A stretch of DNA of 64,000 bases from assembly GCA_024760905.1 (NCBI GenBank), contig CM045732.1, forward strand, positions 54,138,496 to 54,202,495, read 5' to 3'. The notes below the pieces were generated by a model. That model saw only the letters and a list, made by a program, of their open reading frames with translations. It was not told where the DNA came from and did no database searches. The stretch is from Plotosus lineatus (lineage: Eukaryota; Chordata; Actinopteri; Siluriformes; Plotosidae). A program made the translations under genes and the position numbers. Positions 1-11,311 of this stretch are shown one piece after another (position 1 is the stretch's first letter; every line of letters starts with the position of its first letter).

Positions 1-1443
1 CCTTCAAAGAAAAATGTATCCAGATGTAGGATGACGAGTAAAAGAGACCTCAAGACACCTTTATTGGCCTTCTTCCCTTGTACTCCAAGTTTGAAGATTT
101 GTTTTCACTCAATAATGTCATATATTTCCCCCCACAACACATACATTTTCCCCTCTTTCCTTTTCAGACTTTTTATTTATTGCCTCGTCCTGTGGTTTCC
201 AATTCTGGCTCTGGAGGACCCACTGTCTGCATGTTATAGTGTTTTCCTTGTTCCTAACACACCTGTTTTAAGTAATAAACTAATTACCAGTTCTTTGTGA
301 TTTGAACTGGGTGTGATATAGCAGGGAAAGAAATTAATGTGCAGAACAGGAGGTCCTCTAGGAGCAGGATTGGGAACCTCTGGGTGACAATTAGCAATTT
401 ATTGTTCCTCCTAAATGCCAGATATAACAAAACCTCTTCGGCAGTGATGCTAAATCACAGGGTGGCTTTACACACTCAAAGGAAAAAGCTCTCTACCCTC
501 TTCTACATACATGAGGTTACAGATTCCTGTGATAGGCTAGTGTTTAGTTCAGCCCCTCCTCTGGTCTAGAGAGGAAGGCCAAATTTGCTTCATTGGCTCT
601 TGGCCATGGGTGGCTTGCTATATCTGAATAATAGGGTGAATATTTTCTGTTGCCCATCTCAGTATCTTCAGCTACTCGATAGTGCCCTGATATTGAAATC
701 ATCTTTCAGAGCAAGCTTAGTTAGTATGACCATGATGCCTGTGCATATTGCCAACAAATATAACAGCATAGGCCAGGTCACATATCTGTTTCAGTCTGAT
801 ACTACTTCATCGGGTCAGTGTTGGTCTTGAGTATCTTTACATCTCTGATTGCTAGTAATAGTATTATGAAATCCAGCTCATTTTAGGCATTTAAACCCAT
901 ATTTTTCTGGTAATTTCTTTATTTGGTCTGGCTGTTGTAAGGTCATGATTTGACAGATCTCTCCTTCTCTGAAGCTCTGACATCACTTTCACTTTGTGCA
1001 TGTACCACAGTGACCTTTTCATTTGAAAAGCCTCTCTTTTGTCTGGCCAATGTGGTCGCCTCGAAGCTCTTAACAGCCAATCGCACACACTACAGGTTCG
1101 CTGACACCACACACACATCCTCAGCCTTCAGAAGTCATTGAGATGTTATAGCTATTCAGACATACCCTGTGGAATAGAATTACACCAACACCATGAGACA
1201 AAATACGCCAATAACAGCTATGTATGCATAAGTGTGCTAAATACTTAAAACCTCTTTAGGCTCAGTAGTAAGAACACATACCTGACATCCTGCTCTACTG
1301 CATACCAACTATTGATTCAATGTTTGTACTTCTTACAAAACTAGGACTGATTATAATACTGTGCTTTTGCATAATATGTACACATGTAGCATGGATGTGC
1401 ACCCCATGGTGTTTCTACCTCATGGCTCCAGGATACTTACTGT
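1..1443. other. NPAS3 intron, no recognised feature
   Basis: Intronic sequence upstream of the bHLH exon. I see no splice-framed coding segment and no repeat family I can name. The short open frames here have no domain signature. Confidence 0.5.
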
Positions 1444-1883
1444 GATTCCGAGTTCTGGTACGTGTTTGTGAGGGGTATATATGTAGTAAACCCATAGGTC
1501 CATGTAATTTTGTGTGACGGCAGGAGCATATGAGTCGGACCCAATGATACAGGAGACCACGTATGATGATTCAATGACCTTATTTTAGCACAGGGGAAAC
1601 CAGAATCACTGGGATTGTCCTTTCCATGTGATTTCGTTCCCCCGTGATCTCTCTGACTCCTGGTATCCTACTTCGTGCTCAACCAGTTTCCTGTTTAAGA
1701 TACATTCCCAGTGATTCTGAGTTCTGGTAAGTGTTTGTGAGGGGTTTGCATGTAGTAAACCCATAGGTCCATGTGATTTGGTGTGACGACAGGAGCATAT
1801 GAGTTGGACCCAAAGATACAGGAGACCACGTATGATGATTCAATGACCTTATTTTAGCACAAGGGAAACCAGAATCACTGGGA
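1444..1883 (-). repeat. rearranged LTR fragments, duplicated
   Basis: A segment of about 170 bp occurs twice with a period of 269 bp (1444-1614 and 1713-1882). Each copy ends in a piece that matches the R/U5 end of the LTR at 2498-2872 in minus orientation (gagcatatgagt...accacgtatgatg...ttattttagcac). Between them, 1615-1712 matches the upstream part of the same LTR but in the opposite orientation. So LTR pieces were inverted and duplicated next to the element. The flanking unit (gtaaacccataggtccatgt) is also duplicated and is not LTR sequence. Confidence 0.7.
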
Positions 1884-2479
1884 ATCTACAGCAAAGACCC
1901 GGAATCTGATTGCATACTCCGCCACTGACTACGAGCCTTGCTGGATTCGAAGTAGCTGACTGCGCGCCTCCTCCCCTTTCGCCGGATGATCAAAGACCCA
2001 TTTCATTTCCGGCACTGTCGAAGTGGGAGAATAATTCCTGGGTATGGGTGGCGACCACTAGCGCCCTGGACGAGGCTTGCTCTGTGAGTAGGCTCATAAT
2101 GAAGGCGGTCTTACCTTGATCAGTGGTATATGAGAGCAGCTGCTGGCTGAATATGAGCGAACACTGATGGAGGAACTGTGCACAGGAGCCGATCGTGCCC
2201 GAATGCCTGACTGGCGTGGGGATGAGTGGTTCTCAGTGCATGGGGAGTATAGCTGGCCCTGGCGCTGCTGCAGAAGCGGAGAGTGAAGGGTGAGTTGGCG
2301 GGGTCGTGGCGGCGAGTTGGGTGGCGATGACGTCCATCCTTTCTGCCGAGCTGCACCATGCTGGTGGTTATTCGCTGGAGGTTGTCCACAATTTGGTGCA
2401 GAGTGAAGTCGTGTTGTTGCAAGAGGACTCCCTGGTAGGATAGTGCTTGCTGGAGTTGGGCAGTCTCCGCTGGGTCCAT
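1884..2479 (-). pseudogene. degraded Ty3/gypsy gag
   Basis: Minus-strand remains of the Gag polyprotein gene of a Ty3/gypsy retrotransposon. The start is the ATG at 2479, 19 bp after the LTR end, giving MDPAETAQLQQALSYQGVLL, the usual style of fish gypsy Gag N-termini. After roughly 45 residues the frame changes. Further on, around 2120-2060, another frame reads KTAFIMSLLTEQA, a typical mid-Gag motif. At least two frameshifts therefore break it, and protease, reverse transcriptase and integrase are absent. It is not functional. Confidence 0.75.
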
Positions 2480-2497
2480 GTTCCGGTCAGAAGATTC

Positions 2498-2872
2498 TGT
2501 GACGGTGTGAGCATATGAGTCGGACCCAAAGATGCAGGAGACCACGTATGATGATTCAATGACTTTATTTTAGCACAGGGGAAACCAGAATCACTGGCAA
2601 TATATCTTAAAAGGGAAACTGGTCGAGCGCGAAGCAGGATACCAGGAGTCAGAGAGATCATGGTGGAACGGAATCACATGGAAAGGACAATCTTCTGACG
2701 CCAGAGAGGAGCGTGCCGCTCCTCTTTATAGCTTGCTGATTGCCGAGTGAATTCAGGTGCGCTCTCTGGATTTCACCTGCAGGTAACAGCCACGCCCCTC
2801 ACCAGTGCCTGCAGTATATGGGGAGAGAGAGAGAGAGAGTTAGAACGCTGACAGCAAGCACAGACCATAACA
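2498..2872 (-). mobile_element. Ty3/gypsy-type LTR (minus strand)
   Basis: A 375-bp LTR read on the minus strand, with TG...CA ends (TGTTATGG at 2872 and CGTCACA at 2498). It has a TATAAA box at 2730-2725 and an AATAAA polyadenylation signal at 2569-2564, about 160 bp downstream, in the expected order. A (GA)n/(CT)n tract lies near its 5' end. Gag starts just after it, so this is the 5' LTR. No intact 3' LTR is present, only the rearranged fragments at 1444-1883. Confidence 0.75.
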
Positions 2873-3299
2873 ATTTTGTGTACAAACCCCAGTTTCTCAA
2901 TGTTTCGCATTTTAGTCAATCCTTGATCAAGTCAGTTTGTAGCACAAAAAAAGCTTTAACAGGAAGTCTACAACCATACTGTTTAGCCCTTTTGTGGTAA
3001 ACCATATTTTCTCACAATAGCAGTGGTTTAAAGGGGAATTTACACTATAATGATTTGACCTGGTAACAGAATTTTTTGGCATTTGCCACCATACACTGAC
3101 GTTAATTTTTATGTAGTTGTTATTTGTTTTAATAAGTTGCTTTAAATTGTTATTTGTGCCATTTGCCAGAAATTTATGGTTATGCATAAAACTTTTTGAT
3201 GTACGCCGACATGCAACCCGTACGCAGAGAGAAAGCTGTGTGTGCGCTAATGGAACTTGTTGGTCAGAAGTAGGTTTGTGGCTGCTTATCTGTATAGTC
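2873..3299. other. NPAS3 intron, no recognised feature
   Basis: AT-rich intronic sequence. I see no repeat family or exon signal I can support. Confidence 0.4.
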
Positions 3300-3653
3300 T
3301 CATCTGTCCACCCCAAGCAAGTTAATTTCAAAGCGGACTTCTTGCTCATCATCCACACCTCTGAACTTGAATTCTTTCTTCTTAGCCTTGGGATTCTTGG
3401 GCTTCCCTGCTGTTACTATTAAGGATGTGGAGGCAGTAGGAATATTGGATGGAATAGGAGAGAGGTTTCTGTTGGAGGTTTGTGAAAAGTTGGGACTGGG
3501 AGAGCTGGATTTTGAGACTTCATGGCATGCAGCTGCTTTGGTGAAAATGACGGTCTTCAAGATGGAACCTTGCATATTTGCCCAGAGGATGGCTATTTCT
3601 TCTGGTGTGTCTGCTTCTTCCTGAAGTTTTTGGGCAATTTTACTTGCATACAA
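3300..3653 (-). other. open reading frame of unknown origin
   Basis: A minus-strand open frame of 117 codons from ATG. It starts MYASKIAQKLQEEADTPEEI, has a Ser/Pro/Thr-rich middle (SSSPSPNFSQTSNR, SPIPSNIPTA), a Lys-rich stretch (KPKNPKAKKKEFKF) and an acidic end. The composition is protein-like rather than simple repeat, and the frame is also open upstream of the ATG. No domain or family is recognised. It may be a relic of a transposon ORF or chance. No splice sites or promoter are evident. Confidence 0.25.
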
Positions 3654-3789
3654 ACCTGACGCGATTGGTTGAAATCTGGGGATTATACTGAGACCCTGCG
3701 AGCACAGCTCATGTCCGGCTTCTTAACACATTTGTTAACATTTTTTAATATTTAATTTTGAATTCATTTAATTTAATATTCATTCAGCA

Positions 3790-4125
3790 GGCTGCACAGT
3801 AGCATAGTGGTTAGCACGTCCGCCTCACAGCAAGAAGGTCCTGGGTTCAAATCCTTGCTCAGGTGTTTCTGTGTGGAGTTTGTATGTTCTCGCCATGCTT
3901 GCGTGGGGTTCCTCCGGGTACTCCGGTTTCCTCCAACAGTCCAAAAACATGCACAGTATATCGCTTATAGGTGTGAGTATGAATGGTTGTGTGAATGTTG
4001 GCTCTGCTATGGCCTGGCAACCTGTCCAGGGTGTATCCTGCCCTCACCCAGAGTTGGCTGAGATGGGCGTCAGCCTCCATGCGACCCTAATTAGGATTAA
4101 GCGGTTCTGAAAATGAATTAATGAC
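3790..4125 (+). mobile_element. SINE-B, full length with TSD
   Basis: A tRNA-derived SINE. The head has a Pol III A-box-like part (tagcatagtggttagcacg) and B-box (gggttcaaatcc). The body has the fish repeat sequence around gtgtggagtttgtatgttct, and the tail ends in gcggttctgaaaatgaatta. An 11-bp target duplication, ttcattcagca, flanks it at 3779-3789 and 4126-4136. Confidence 0.85.
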
Positions 4126-4339
4126 TTCATTCAGCATTCACACTGATTTGTTACTAATAAATTATGAAACCATTTTGATTTTGTTTTAATTTCAGTTCAT
4201 TTGTTGTCAGCTCAACTCATCTGGAATTTTGTGCATATTTATTGCATTCTGACTTTTGAAATTCATTTATGTTCGTTTCTTCAGTTTGTTATAGTGTGAC
4301 TGCTTCCTTAAGCTGGAATGCTGCAATCATTGTTTTAAT

Positions 4340-4605
4340 GCTTTCAATCTCAAAGTGAGAAGGTTCTGGGTGCAAACCCTATACCCAGAGAGTGTTTTTT
4401 CGTGGAGTTTGAATGTTTTCCCTGCACTTGCATGGCTTTTATTTAGGTGGTCCAGTATCTTCTCTTAGTTCAAAGCCATTCACATCAGGCTATTTGGATA
4501 TTTATGGTCTGGTGAACTGTTCAGGTTGTACACTGACTTCACCCAGAATTAGCTGGGATGGGCTCCAGCCCCCCATGACCCTAATAAAAGATAAATCTGG
4601 AAGAT
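4340..4605 (+). mobile_element. SINE-B, degenerate
   Basis: A diverged copy of the family at 3790. It keeps the agaaggttctgggtgcaaa head, gtggagtttgaatgtt body and the shared tail (gggatgggctccagcc). No clear target duplication. Confidence 0.6.
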
Positions 4606-5725
4606 CAAAGTGAAATGAAGTTGTCTTATCATTTCCCATGATACATTACTTCCTGTGTAGCCTCTTAGAAGGCAGTGTACTTATTCTGTAGCCATCGTGC
4701 TAAACAAACAGCTTTTGACAGGCGTCAAAGGCAACTATACTGTACATCCAAGAGTTGACAAGATATTGCTTTCTCATTAGAGTAGATAAAATGAATAATA
4801 CAAATAATAATAATAATACATGCAGGCAAATTCAGAACAATTGTACAGAATATCTATTTATTCACTCCCGTCCCAAGTCTACTACACAGTGGTGCTGTTT
4901 TCTTCTGAGTGACAATCAACTGACATGGTTATGGGATACCTAGGACAGCAAAGTTTCCATGTCAAATCCCCCAGATGGAGTTATCTCAGTAGGCAGCATT
5001 CTGTGCTGACATTTGATTCAGACATGACCAGATGTCTTCTTGCTTTTGTACATCGCATGAGTAGGCAGCATTTTTTTTTTTTTAATACATTTTTGGACAC
5101 AGTCAGATAGCACTTTATTGTCAGATTGCTCCTTTTTTTATGCATGAATGTTATTATTTATAGTCACCAATCTTTTTTTCAGACTGCTCAGTCTCATGTG
5201 ACTTTATGATGATGCATGTATGTATTGTTATATTGTTCAGACAGCACAAAACTGGGTAGAATTAAAAGTTGGGAAATTTTTCTTTGCTTTGTCAAATGGC
5301 AGCATGAAGCTTAGGAATTAGATGTGTAATGGTCATGACATGACATCAGTAAGAGTTCAAGATATCATTCGTTTGGTAATACTCAATTTGAGAATGGTAC
5401 TGGGATGTGCATTATACCAATTGCCAATGCTGTCGCTTCTCTTCCACAATGTGGATATAATAAAGGTTTTACCATTAATTTGCAGCCACCATTCCAAGTG
5501 TACAGCTGTGTGGCTTTCCTATTTTTCCTAGCCTCTTCACCAAAACAAAAGAGACACAAAATTGCTTTCAGCCAGGAGAGCCTGGTATGTGTAAGCATTC
5601 AGTAAATTGTCTTCCAAGCTGTTGGAGAGAATATGCCACTAAACTATTGGGGAAGACAAGAGGACAATTTATTCCCAATGTGGCCTTCTAGAAAGCCTTC
5701 ATCTGAGCTTACAATGCCAGTGCAG
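4606..5725. other. NPAS3 intron, no recognised feature
   Basis: AT-rich intronic sequence with only short poly-T and (AAT)n runs. No repeat family or exon recognised. Confidence 0.4.
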
Positions 5726-5746
5726 CAGAGAGAGAGAGAGAGCACG

Positions 5747-5782
<36 letters not shown>

Positions 5783-5803
5783 CGCAAGAGAGAGAGAGAG
5801 AGA
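5726..5803 (+). repeat. (GA)n microsatellite
   Basis: Interrupted (GA)n run of about 78 bp. Confidence 0.95.
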
Positions 5804-6146
5804 AATAAGGATATGTTTCAGCTATAAAGAAGGATTATTCACCTCCAACAGAGCTTTTGCATAATGCGTTGCTATTATTTTTCAAATTGACCTCATGATT
5901 GTAGTCATAATCAATATATACCACAGGCAAGCTGATTAAAGCTCCCTGTTCTCCTCCCTTTCCTCATCTTTATTTTACCCCCATTGTGTTTCAGCAGGTA
6001 TTGCTTTTAATAGCCTCGGCCCCACAGCGAGAGGCTGAACAACAACAGAGAGTCAATGCTTATTCAGCCTCCTTTTGCTTATTGTTTGCTTTCCTTCTTA
6101 TGTTAGAAGGTGCATTAAATATATGTAAAAAGAAAAGAAAAGAACT

Positions 6147-6276
6147 CTGATGGCCTGGCGAGCTGTCCATGGTGTACTTTGCCCTCGCCCAGAGTCGGCT
6201 GAGATGGATGCCAGCCTCCCCATGGCCCTAATTAGAATTAAGCGGTTCACAAATTGAATGAATGAATGAATAAACA
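6147..6276 (+). mobile_element. SINE A/B tail fragment
   Basis: Only the shared 3' part is present (tggcctggcgagctgtcc through aattaagcggttc), ending in (AATG)n. It is 5'-truncated, as expected from target-primed reverse transcription. Confidence 0.75.
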
Positions 6277-6510
6277 AGAGAACTGCATTACTGTACAGTG
6301 AACGAAATCTACATTCACCCTGTAAAATGAAATTACTATTTTTGAAGAAAGGACTATAATCTTAGGTTTCATGAGTTTCATTTTCTGCTGTTTATATATG
6401 GAGTATTAAGATCAGCGTACGGGTTTGGCAAGAAGTTTCATTTCAGATTCATAAACCTCTATAAATCATTTATTATCACTAATTTAAACCTTGCTGTAAA
6501 GAATTAATTG

Positions 6511-6630
6511 TTCATTTACTGAACCGCTTAATCCTAATTAAGGTAGCGAGTGGGCTGGAGCCCATCTCAGTTGACTCTGGGTGAGGGCAGAGTACACCCT
6601 GGACAGCTTACCAGGTCATCGCAGGGCAGT
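6511..6630 (-). mobile_element. SINE A/B tail fragment
   Basis: Reverse-strand copy of the shared SINE tail (gaaccgcttaatcctaatta to gcagggcag), 5'-truncated. Confidence 0.75.
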
Positions 6631-7404
6631 TTATAAACACTTATAAAGTTTTATTCTGTTAAACACTAGCTACATAACATGACTTTTTTTTTTACACACT
6701 GTCAATTGAAAGAGATTTTACTGCACATAAGCTTGTGTTATGACACTTTCTAGGCCGCCTTGCATTATGCTGTAGCTCAGTACCTTTCAGGTAGAATGCT
6801 AATAAAATGATACAACCTGCCAAAGAAAGGTTACACTGGGAAAACTGAACAAAGAGAGGATTATCAAAAGATGTCGTGAAGAGTTTCAGAACTAGTCACA
6901 AAGTGTTAATAAAAATGGCATGAAAAACTCGTGTGTGTCTGTTCTATTGTGGAAGTGTTAATAGTGACAGTCATTGCACTATAAAAACAGTTATATTGTT
7001 TTGATCTTGTGTAGGTTTCCCTTGGCCTTTAAAAAGTGTTTCCTTTTTCCGCTTATAGGGACATTATAAAGAGTTTTAATATTTGAAAATGAAGAACTGT
7101 GTAGATTGGCCAACACTACGGACTTAAGTGATATTCATAAGGTTATGCGATTTATGCACGCGGCAGCAGTTTACAGTGATTATATAAGAATTACAACTAG
7201 GAGAATTCATGCTGCAATATACTACTCTTTTTATGTTTATTTTAGTACTTGCCATCTTCTCATATATCACTGCATTATTCTTTTTTGCCTGTTGCTTTTA
7301 TTTCATTGTTGATGCATGTGAGCAGAGCATCATACTAATGTAACCATTAAGTCAAATTTTCATAGCTGTATGGCATCTGTCCAGTATCTGTGTACAGCTT
7401 GATG
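6631..7404. other. NPAS3 intron, no recognised feature
   Basis: Unique-looking AT-rich sequence between a SINE tail and the 26-bp minisatellite. No exon or repeat recognised. Confidence 0.4.
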
Positions 7405-7530
7405 CTGAATGGTTGTTATGAGATTTGACGCTAATTGATTGTTATGCATCCCAGTTCTGATTGGCTATTATGTATCGCAGTGCTGATTAGTTGTTATGCA
7501 TCACACTGATGATTGGCTGTTTTGCTTAAT
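7405..7530 (+). repeat. 26-bp tandem repeat, 5 units
   Basis: Units start at 7405, 7431, 7457, 7483 and 7509, exactly 26 bp apart. They follow the pattern ctgattggttgttatgcatc plus acagtg, with substitutions. Most units carry an ATTGG-like (inverted CCAAT) motif and a TTATGCAT (octamer/POU-like) motif. Confidence 0.85.
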
Positions 7531-9294
7531 TGAGTTTTCAAGTTGTCAAGGATCCAGAAACTGATCTGATATTATTGTCCATAATATAATAAAGCCATTT
7601 TTAAGTTAATTTTATTCTACCATAAACATGCAAAGAACAGCAAATGAAAATAATTTTACAGCCAAGCTCCAGTATGCTTTAGGGGGGAGTAAGCTATATT
7701 ATTTAATGAAAACAATGCTGAGCGAAAAAGACCACAACTGCACATGGAGACTGTGTGAAGTATACAAACAGTAAGAAGCCAGGGGGTGCTCGCACGCTCT
7801 TGTGTGCATTTGTGGTTTGTCTATTAAGCAAGTTCTATGTATGGTGCTACATTATAGAGATCCTTCAGCCAAATGCTGGAGAAAAGTCAATATTTCTACG
7901 AATGTACGATTCACAGGACATGAACAGTCGTATTATGATGTGATCATTTATTGATATATTGCCCAGCCCTATTTTGGATCCTCTTAACTGTATTAAATAT
8001 AATTTTATGATTTCAGTGGTTTATTTTCACTATAGATCAGTTCCTCAGGTATTATTAAGGGTGGGTCACACATGCGTTCCTACACATTTTCTGGGTGAAT
8101 GAGGTCACTTCAGACAAACATTCAAATCTAATGAGGCTAGTGTACATCCTCAGCAACACCACAACCAGGCTGCTAAATAATAGAGGAGTACACACAGACC
8201 TTGAAGAGTGTTAGTATTCCCTTGGAGCTTACGGAGTAAATCTGAACACTATATTTTCCTGATTTAGTATGCTGAAAGGGTAATATTCAATATAGCCACA
8301 GGCTAGGCTTACATTCCTGTTTTGACTTTTGCACCCATCTATACATTTTCCCGATTGTAAACACATTTTGACCCATGTACATCTTCACAAGAAAAATAAA
8401 ACACCACGTTCCAGGGTGATTTTTCTTTCTGTTTTTCCTCGTAATCATTCTCTACAGTAATGACCACTACGATGACATATGTGTAACTAAGTCGATGTGA
8501 ATATTAATGAAGTTACCATAGGGATAACATTTCATTTAATTAGGAGAGTAACCTATACTATGGCCTATTCTGCTGCAGCTAGGAGAGTAGTCACAAAAGG
8601 AATTGATTGGTTTTGGCATTTAGTCTCTGATCATTGGTGTCATCTATTGCTTCAGGAGGCAGGAAGATAATCTAGAGTGACATTTCTTGTCTGCCTGCTT
8701 TTTTCCACTGCTGATGAAGGCAATTACAGCGATCCTAAATGATCATTTACACAACTTTCAGTGGATTTTTTTCCCCCCTACATATTCTCTAAATTGGAAT
8801 GCACCGGGGTGCTTAGCTAATTTGGTAAATAAGGCAGTGAGATTTGTATGTAAAACATGGTGAGATCTCCTGCTGCCACAGCATTTTAAAATCTAAAATA
8901 AAAATGAATGTTTTATGAAATACTGAGCTCTGTCTAAATCTTTCTGCCTAGTAAAAAAAAAAAAAGAAATCACATGTCTTTCCATTCGAAATGTCATATG
9001 GAATATTTTATTTTTCTTAATTTCTTCATCTGTATTTCATGGTGCCTCATGAGATTTAGTGTTTAATGCTAAAAAGAGGCTACAGATACTTTTTTGCTTA
9101 TTGTATATTCATTATATTAACTTATTCTGATTTTATTAATTAATATTCTTTTTCTGCCTACGCTCTGTATTTCAGTGCCAGTACACAGGATGTTTTTAAT
9201 GAGAATCTGGTTGGCCGTGTTAATTCCATTCAATACTACTTCAACATATCCTCCTAAACCCAAACTCCAGTGTTGTATGCCGTCATTTCTCCAT
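7531..9294. other. NPAS3 intron, no recognised feature
   Basis: AT-rich, largely unique intronic sequence. No exon signal or repeat family that I can support. Confidence 0.4.
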
Positions 9295-9446
9295 TACAGT
9301 GGTACCTCACATTACGAAAGTCCCAACAAACGAAAAATCCAGGTTACGAAACGCATTTACCTATACTTTCTGTCTCTGGATACGAAACAAATTCACGTTA
9401 CGAAAGCGCCATCTCAAAAATTCAAACAATGCGCGAGTTGCTCTCC

Positions 9447-9600
9447 CATTGGCTATCTCCCAACATCCCGCCCCACTGGCCTCCCATTGGCTATTTCCCA
9501 ACATTCTGCCCCGCTGGCCTCCCATTGGCTATCTCTTAACATCCCGCCCCGCTGGCCTCCCATTGGCTAAGAGGGATGACACAGCTCCCTCCCATTGGCT
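9447..9600 (+). promoter_or_regulatory. 38-bp tandem repeat with CCAAT and GC boxes
   Basis: The cattggct motif recurs at 9447, 9485, 9523 and 9561 (period 38), with one more at 9593. Each 38-bp unit pairs an inverted CCAAT box with a catcccgcccc-type GC box. Related CCAAT-rich segments occur in the other family members near 11095, 37440-37570 and 45905. It sits just before the transposase remnant, so it is plausibly the old transposon promoter. Confidence 0.6.
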
Positions 9601-9775
9601 ATTATGGAGCTGCATCTCCATAATAGCCATGATGCTTTTCGTGTCAAGGACAGAGTTACTGTTTTCGAGTGTGCTCACTGCAACTTTATTTTTTGGCTCA
9701 GGCTTTTAACCTTGCATAAACATTTGTAAGATTATAACTCTGCTAAGAAGAGAAGACATGGTCAACACACGCGTG

Positions 9776-9781
<6 letters not shown>

Positions 9782-9814
<33 letters not shown>
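9782..9814 (+). repeat. (CA)n microsatellite inside transposon
   Basis: (CA)n run inside the Tigger-like element. The equivalent position in the copy at 37241 also carries a CA/GT run, so it came with the transposon. Confidence 0.9.
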
Positions 9815-9817
<3 letters not shown>

Positions 9818-9834
9818 TGAAAAGAAGAAGGGGG

Positions 9835-9930
9835 CTCGTGGCATGCGGTTGAATGATATCGCAAAGGAATATGGCCAAACCCGTCTACCATCAATACGAT
9901 ATTGAGGCAGAAGGAGGCCTTAAAAGGTAT
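9835..9930 (+). pseudogene. Tigger transposase HTH remnant
   Basis: One frame reads RLNDIAKEYGQT and the next frame reads STINTILRQKEALK. Together these match the CENP-B/pogo-type helix-turn-helix at the N-terminus of Tigger transposases, separated by a one-base frameshift. The fragment stops where the nested element begins. A similar fragment lies on the minus strand near 10880-10910 inside the nested element. Confidence 0.6.
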
Positions 9931-9931
9931 A

Positions 9932-10239
9932 TAGTTGGACTTCTACTTACGAAATTAATCCATTCCAGGGCCTTTTTCGTAGCCTGGAGTTTTTGTAAGT
10001 AGAGGAACATTTTACATGTAAAATGCGTGATTTGTTCCAGGCCTCCCAATACTGCCCCTAAACCCTTTGAAAATGATTAAAGTACACCAATTTTGTATTA
10101 AATATGTAAGAAATGTGTTAAAAGTAAAAAACTTATTTATTTAAACATTTTATTAACATATTAAACCATTTTATTAACATATTTATTAATTAAACCATTA
10201 TTAAACATTTTTTATTAACGCACATATACACACACACAA

Positions 10240-10271
<32 letters not shown>

Positions 10272-10583
10272 GTCACACACAATGCACAACACTGTCTCTC
10301 TCGATCTCTCTCTCTCTCTCTGTCTCTCACTCACACACACACACACACAAAACTCTCTCTTTCTCTCTCTGTCTCTCTGGTGTGTTTTGCCGAATGCGGG
10401 CTCCACCCACACGCAGTGCGGAGCTGATGGAGCAATTGTATTTAAATGTTTAAATGGACAGGATGTTGTATTTAAAGCGGAATTACAGTACCTGTTTGAA
10501 AGATCAGAGGTCCTGATTCACTATTAACTTGCTTCCTTGCGAGATCAGAGGTCTTTATTAACGCACATACACACACAACACTG

Positions 10584-10669
<86 letters not shown>

Positions 10670-11311
10670 CTCTCTGTGTCTCTGGTGTGTTTTGCCGAAT
10701 GCGGGCTTCATCCACACGCAGAGCACAGCTGACGAAACAATTGTATTTAAATGTTTAAATGGACGGGATGTTGTATTTAAAGCGGAATTACAGTACCTGT
10801 TTGAAAGATCAGAGATCCTGATTCAATATTAACTTGCTTCCTTGCAAGATCAGAGGTCCTGTCCCACGGAACACTGTTTTCATGCCTCCTTCTGCTTCAA
10901 TATCATTCCGAAATAATCGCCTCCATCACTGTATTTCTGCTTTTCTGTATTTTCCGAGTCCATGATGGGTAACGAAATTTAACATTGCAATGATCAATCT
11001 CAAAATAGACTCACGAGCCAACATTCCTGTTCAACTCTCCTCTCTCACCCGTGTGACAAACAGGACGTATGGGTACAGTTCAGCTGCCTCCTGGCCAATG
11101 GGAGGCCAGTGGGGCGGGATGTTGGGAGATAGCCAATGAGAGAACAACTCGTGCATTGTTTGAATGGTGCGTTTGAATTTTTGAATGGCTCATTTGGCAC
11201 TTTTCATAAAAAGAGTTTGTTTTCATAAAAAGAGGATGAAATTTTAGGAAAATGTTTTTCGTAACCTGTATTTTTCGTATTCAGAGGCTTTCATAAGTAG
11301 AGGGCTGACTG
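9932..11311 (-). mobile_element. nested second Tigger-like element
   Basis: Its ends read tagttggacttctacttacg (left) and, from the other strand, cagtcagccctctacttatg (right), with TA on each side (9930-9931, 11312-11313). It contains (CT)n/(CA)n blocks and a tandem duplication. The CCAAT-rich end lies at its right, so it is inserted opposite to the outer element. It is homologous to the element at 45335-46109. Confidence 0.7.
10211..10859 (+). repeat. tandem duplication, 2 units
   Basis: Two copies (about 10211-10554 and 10555-10859) each run from ttattaacgcacata, through (CA)n and (CT)n runs, to tgttttgccgaatgcggg and gatcagag. The non-microsatellite parts are offset by 305 bp. Confidence 0.8.

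Noticed and set aside
1910..2119. Plus-strand frame in the LTR element
   Set aside because: Gag reads on the minus strand; this is a shadow.
7405..7530. CRISPR-like array
   Set aside because: Vertebrate DNA, units abut without spacers, so it is a minisatellite.
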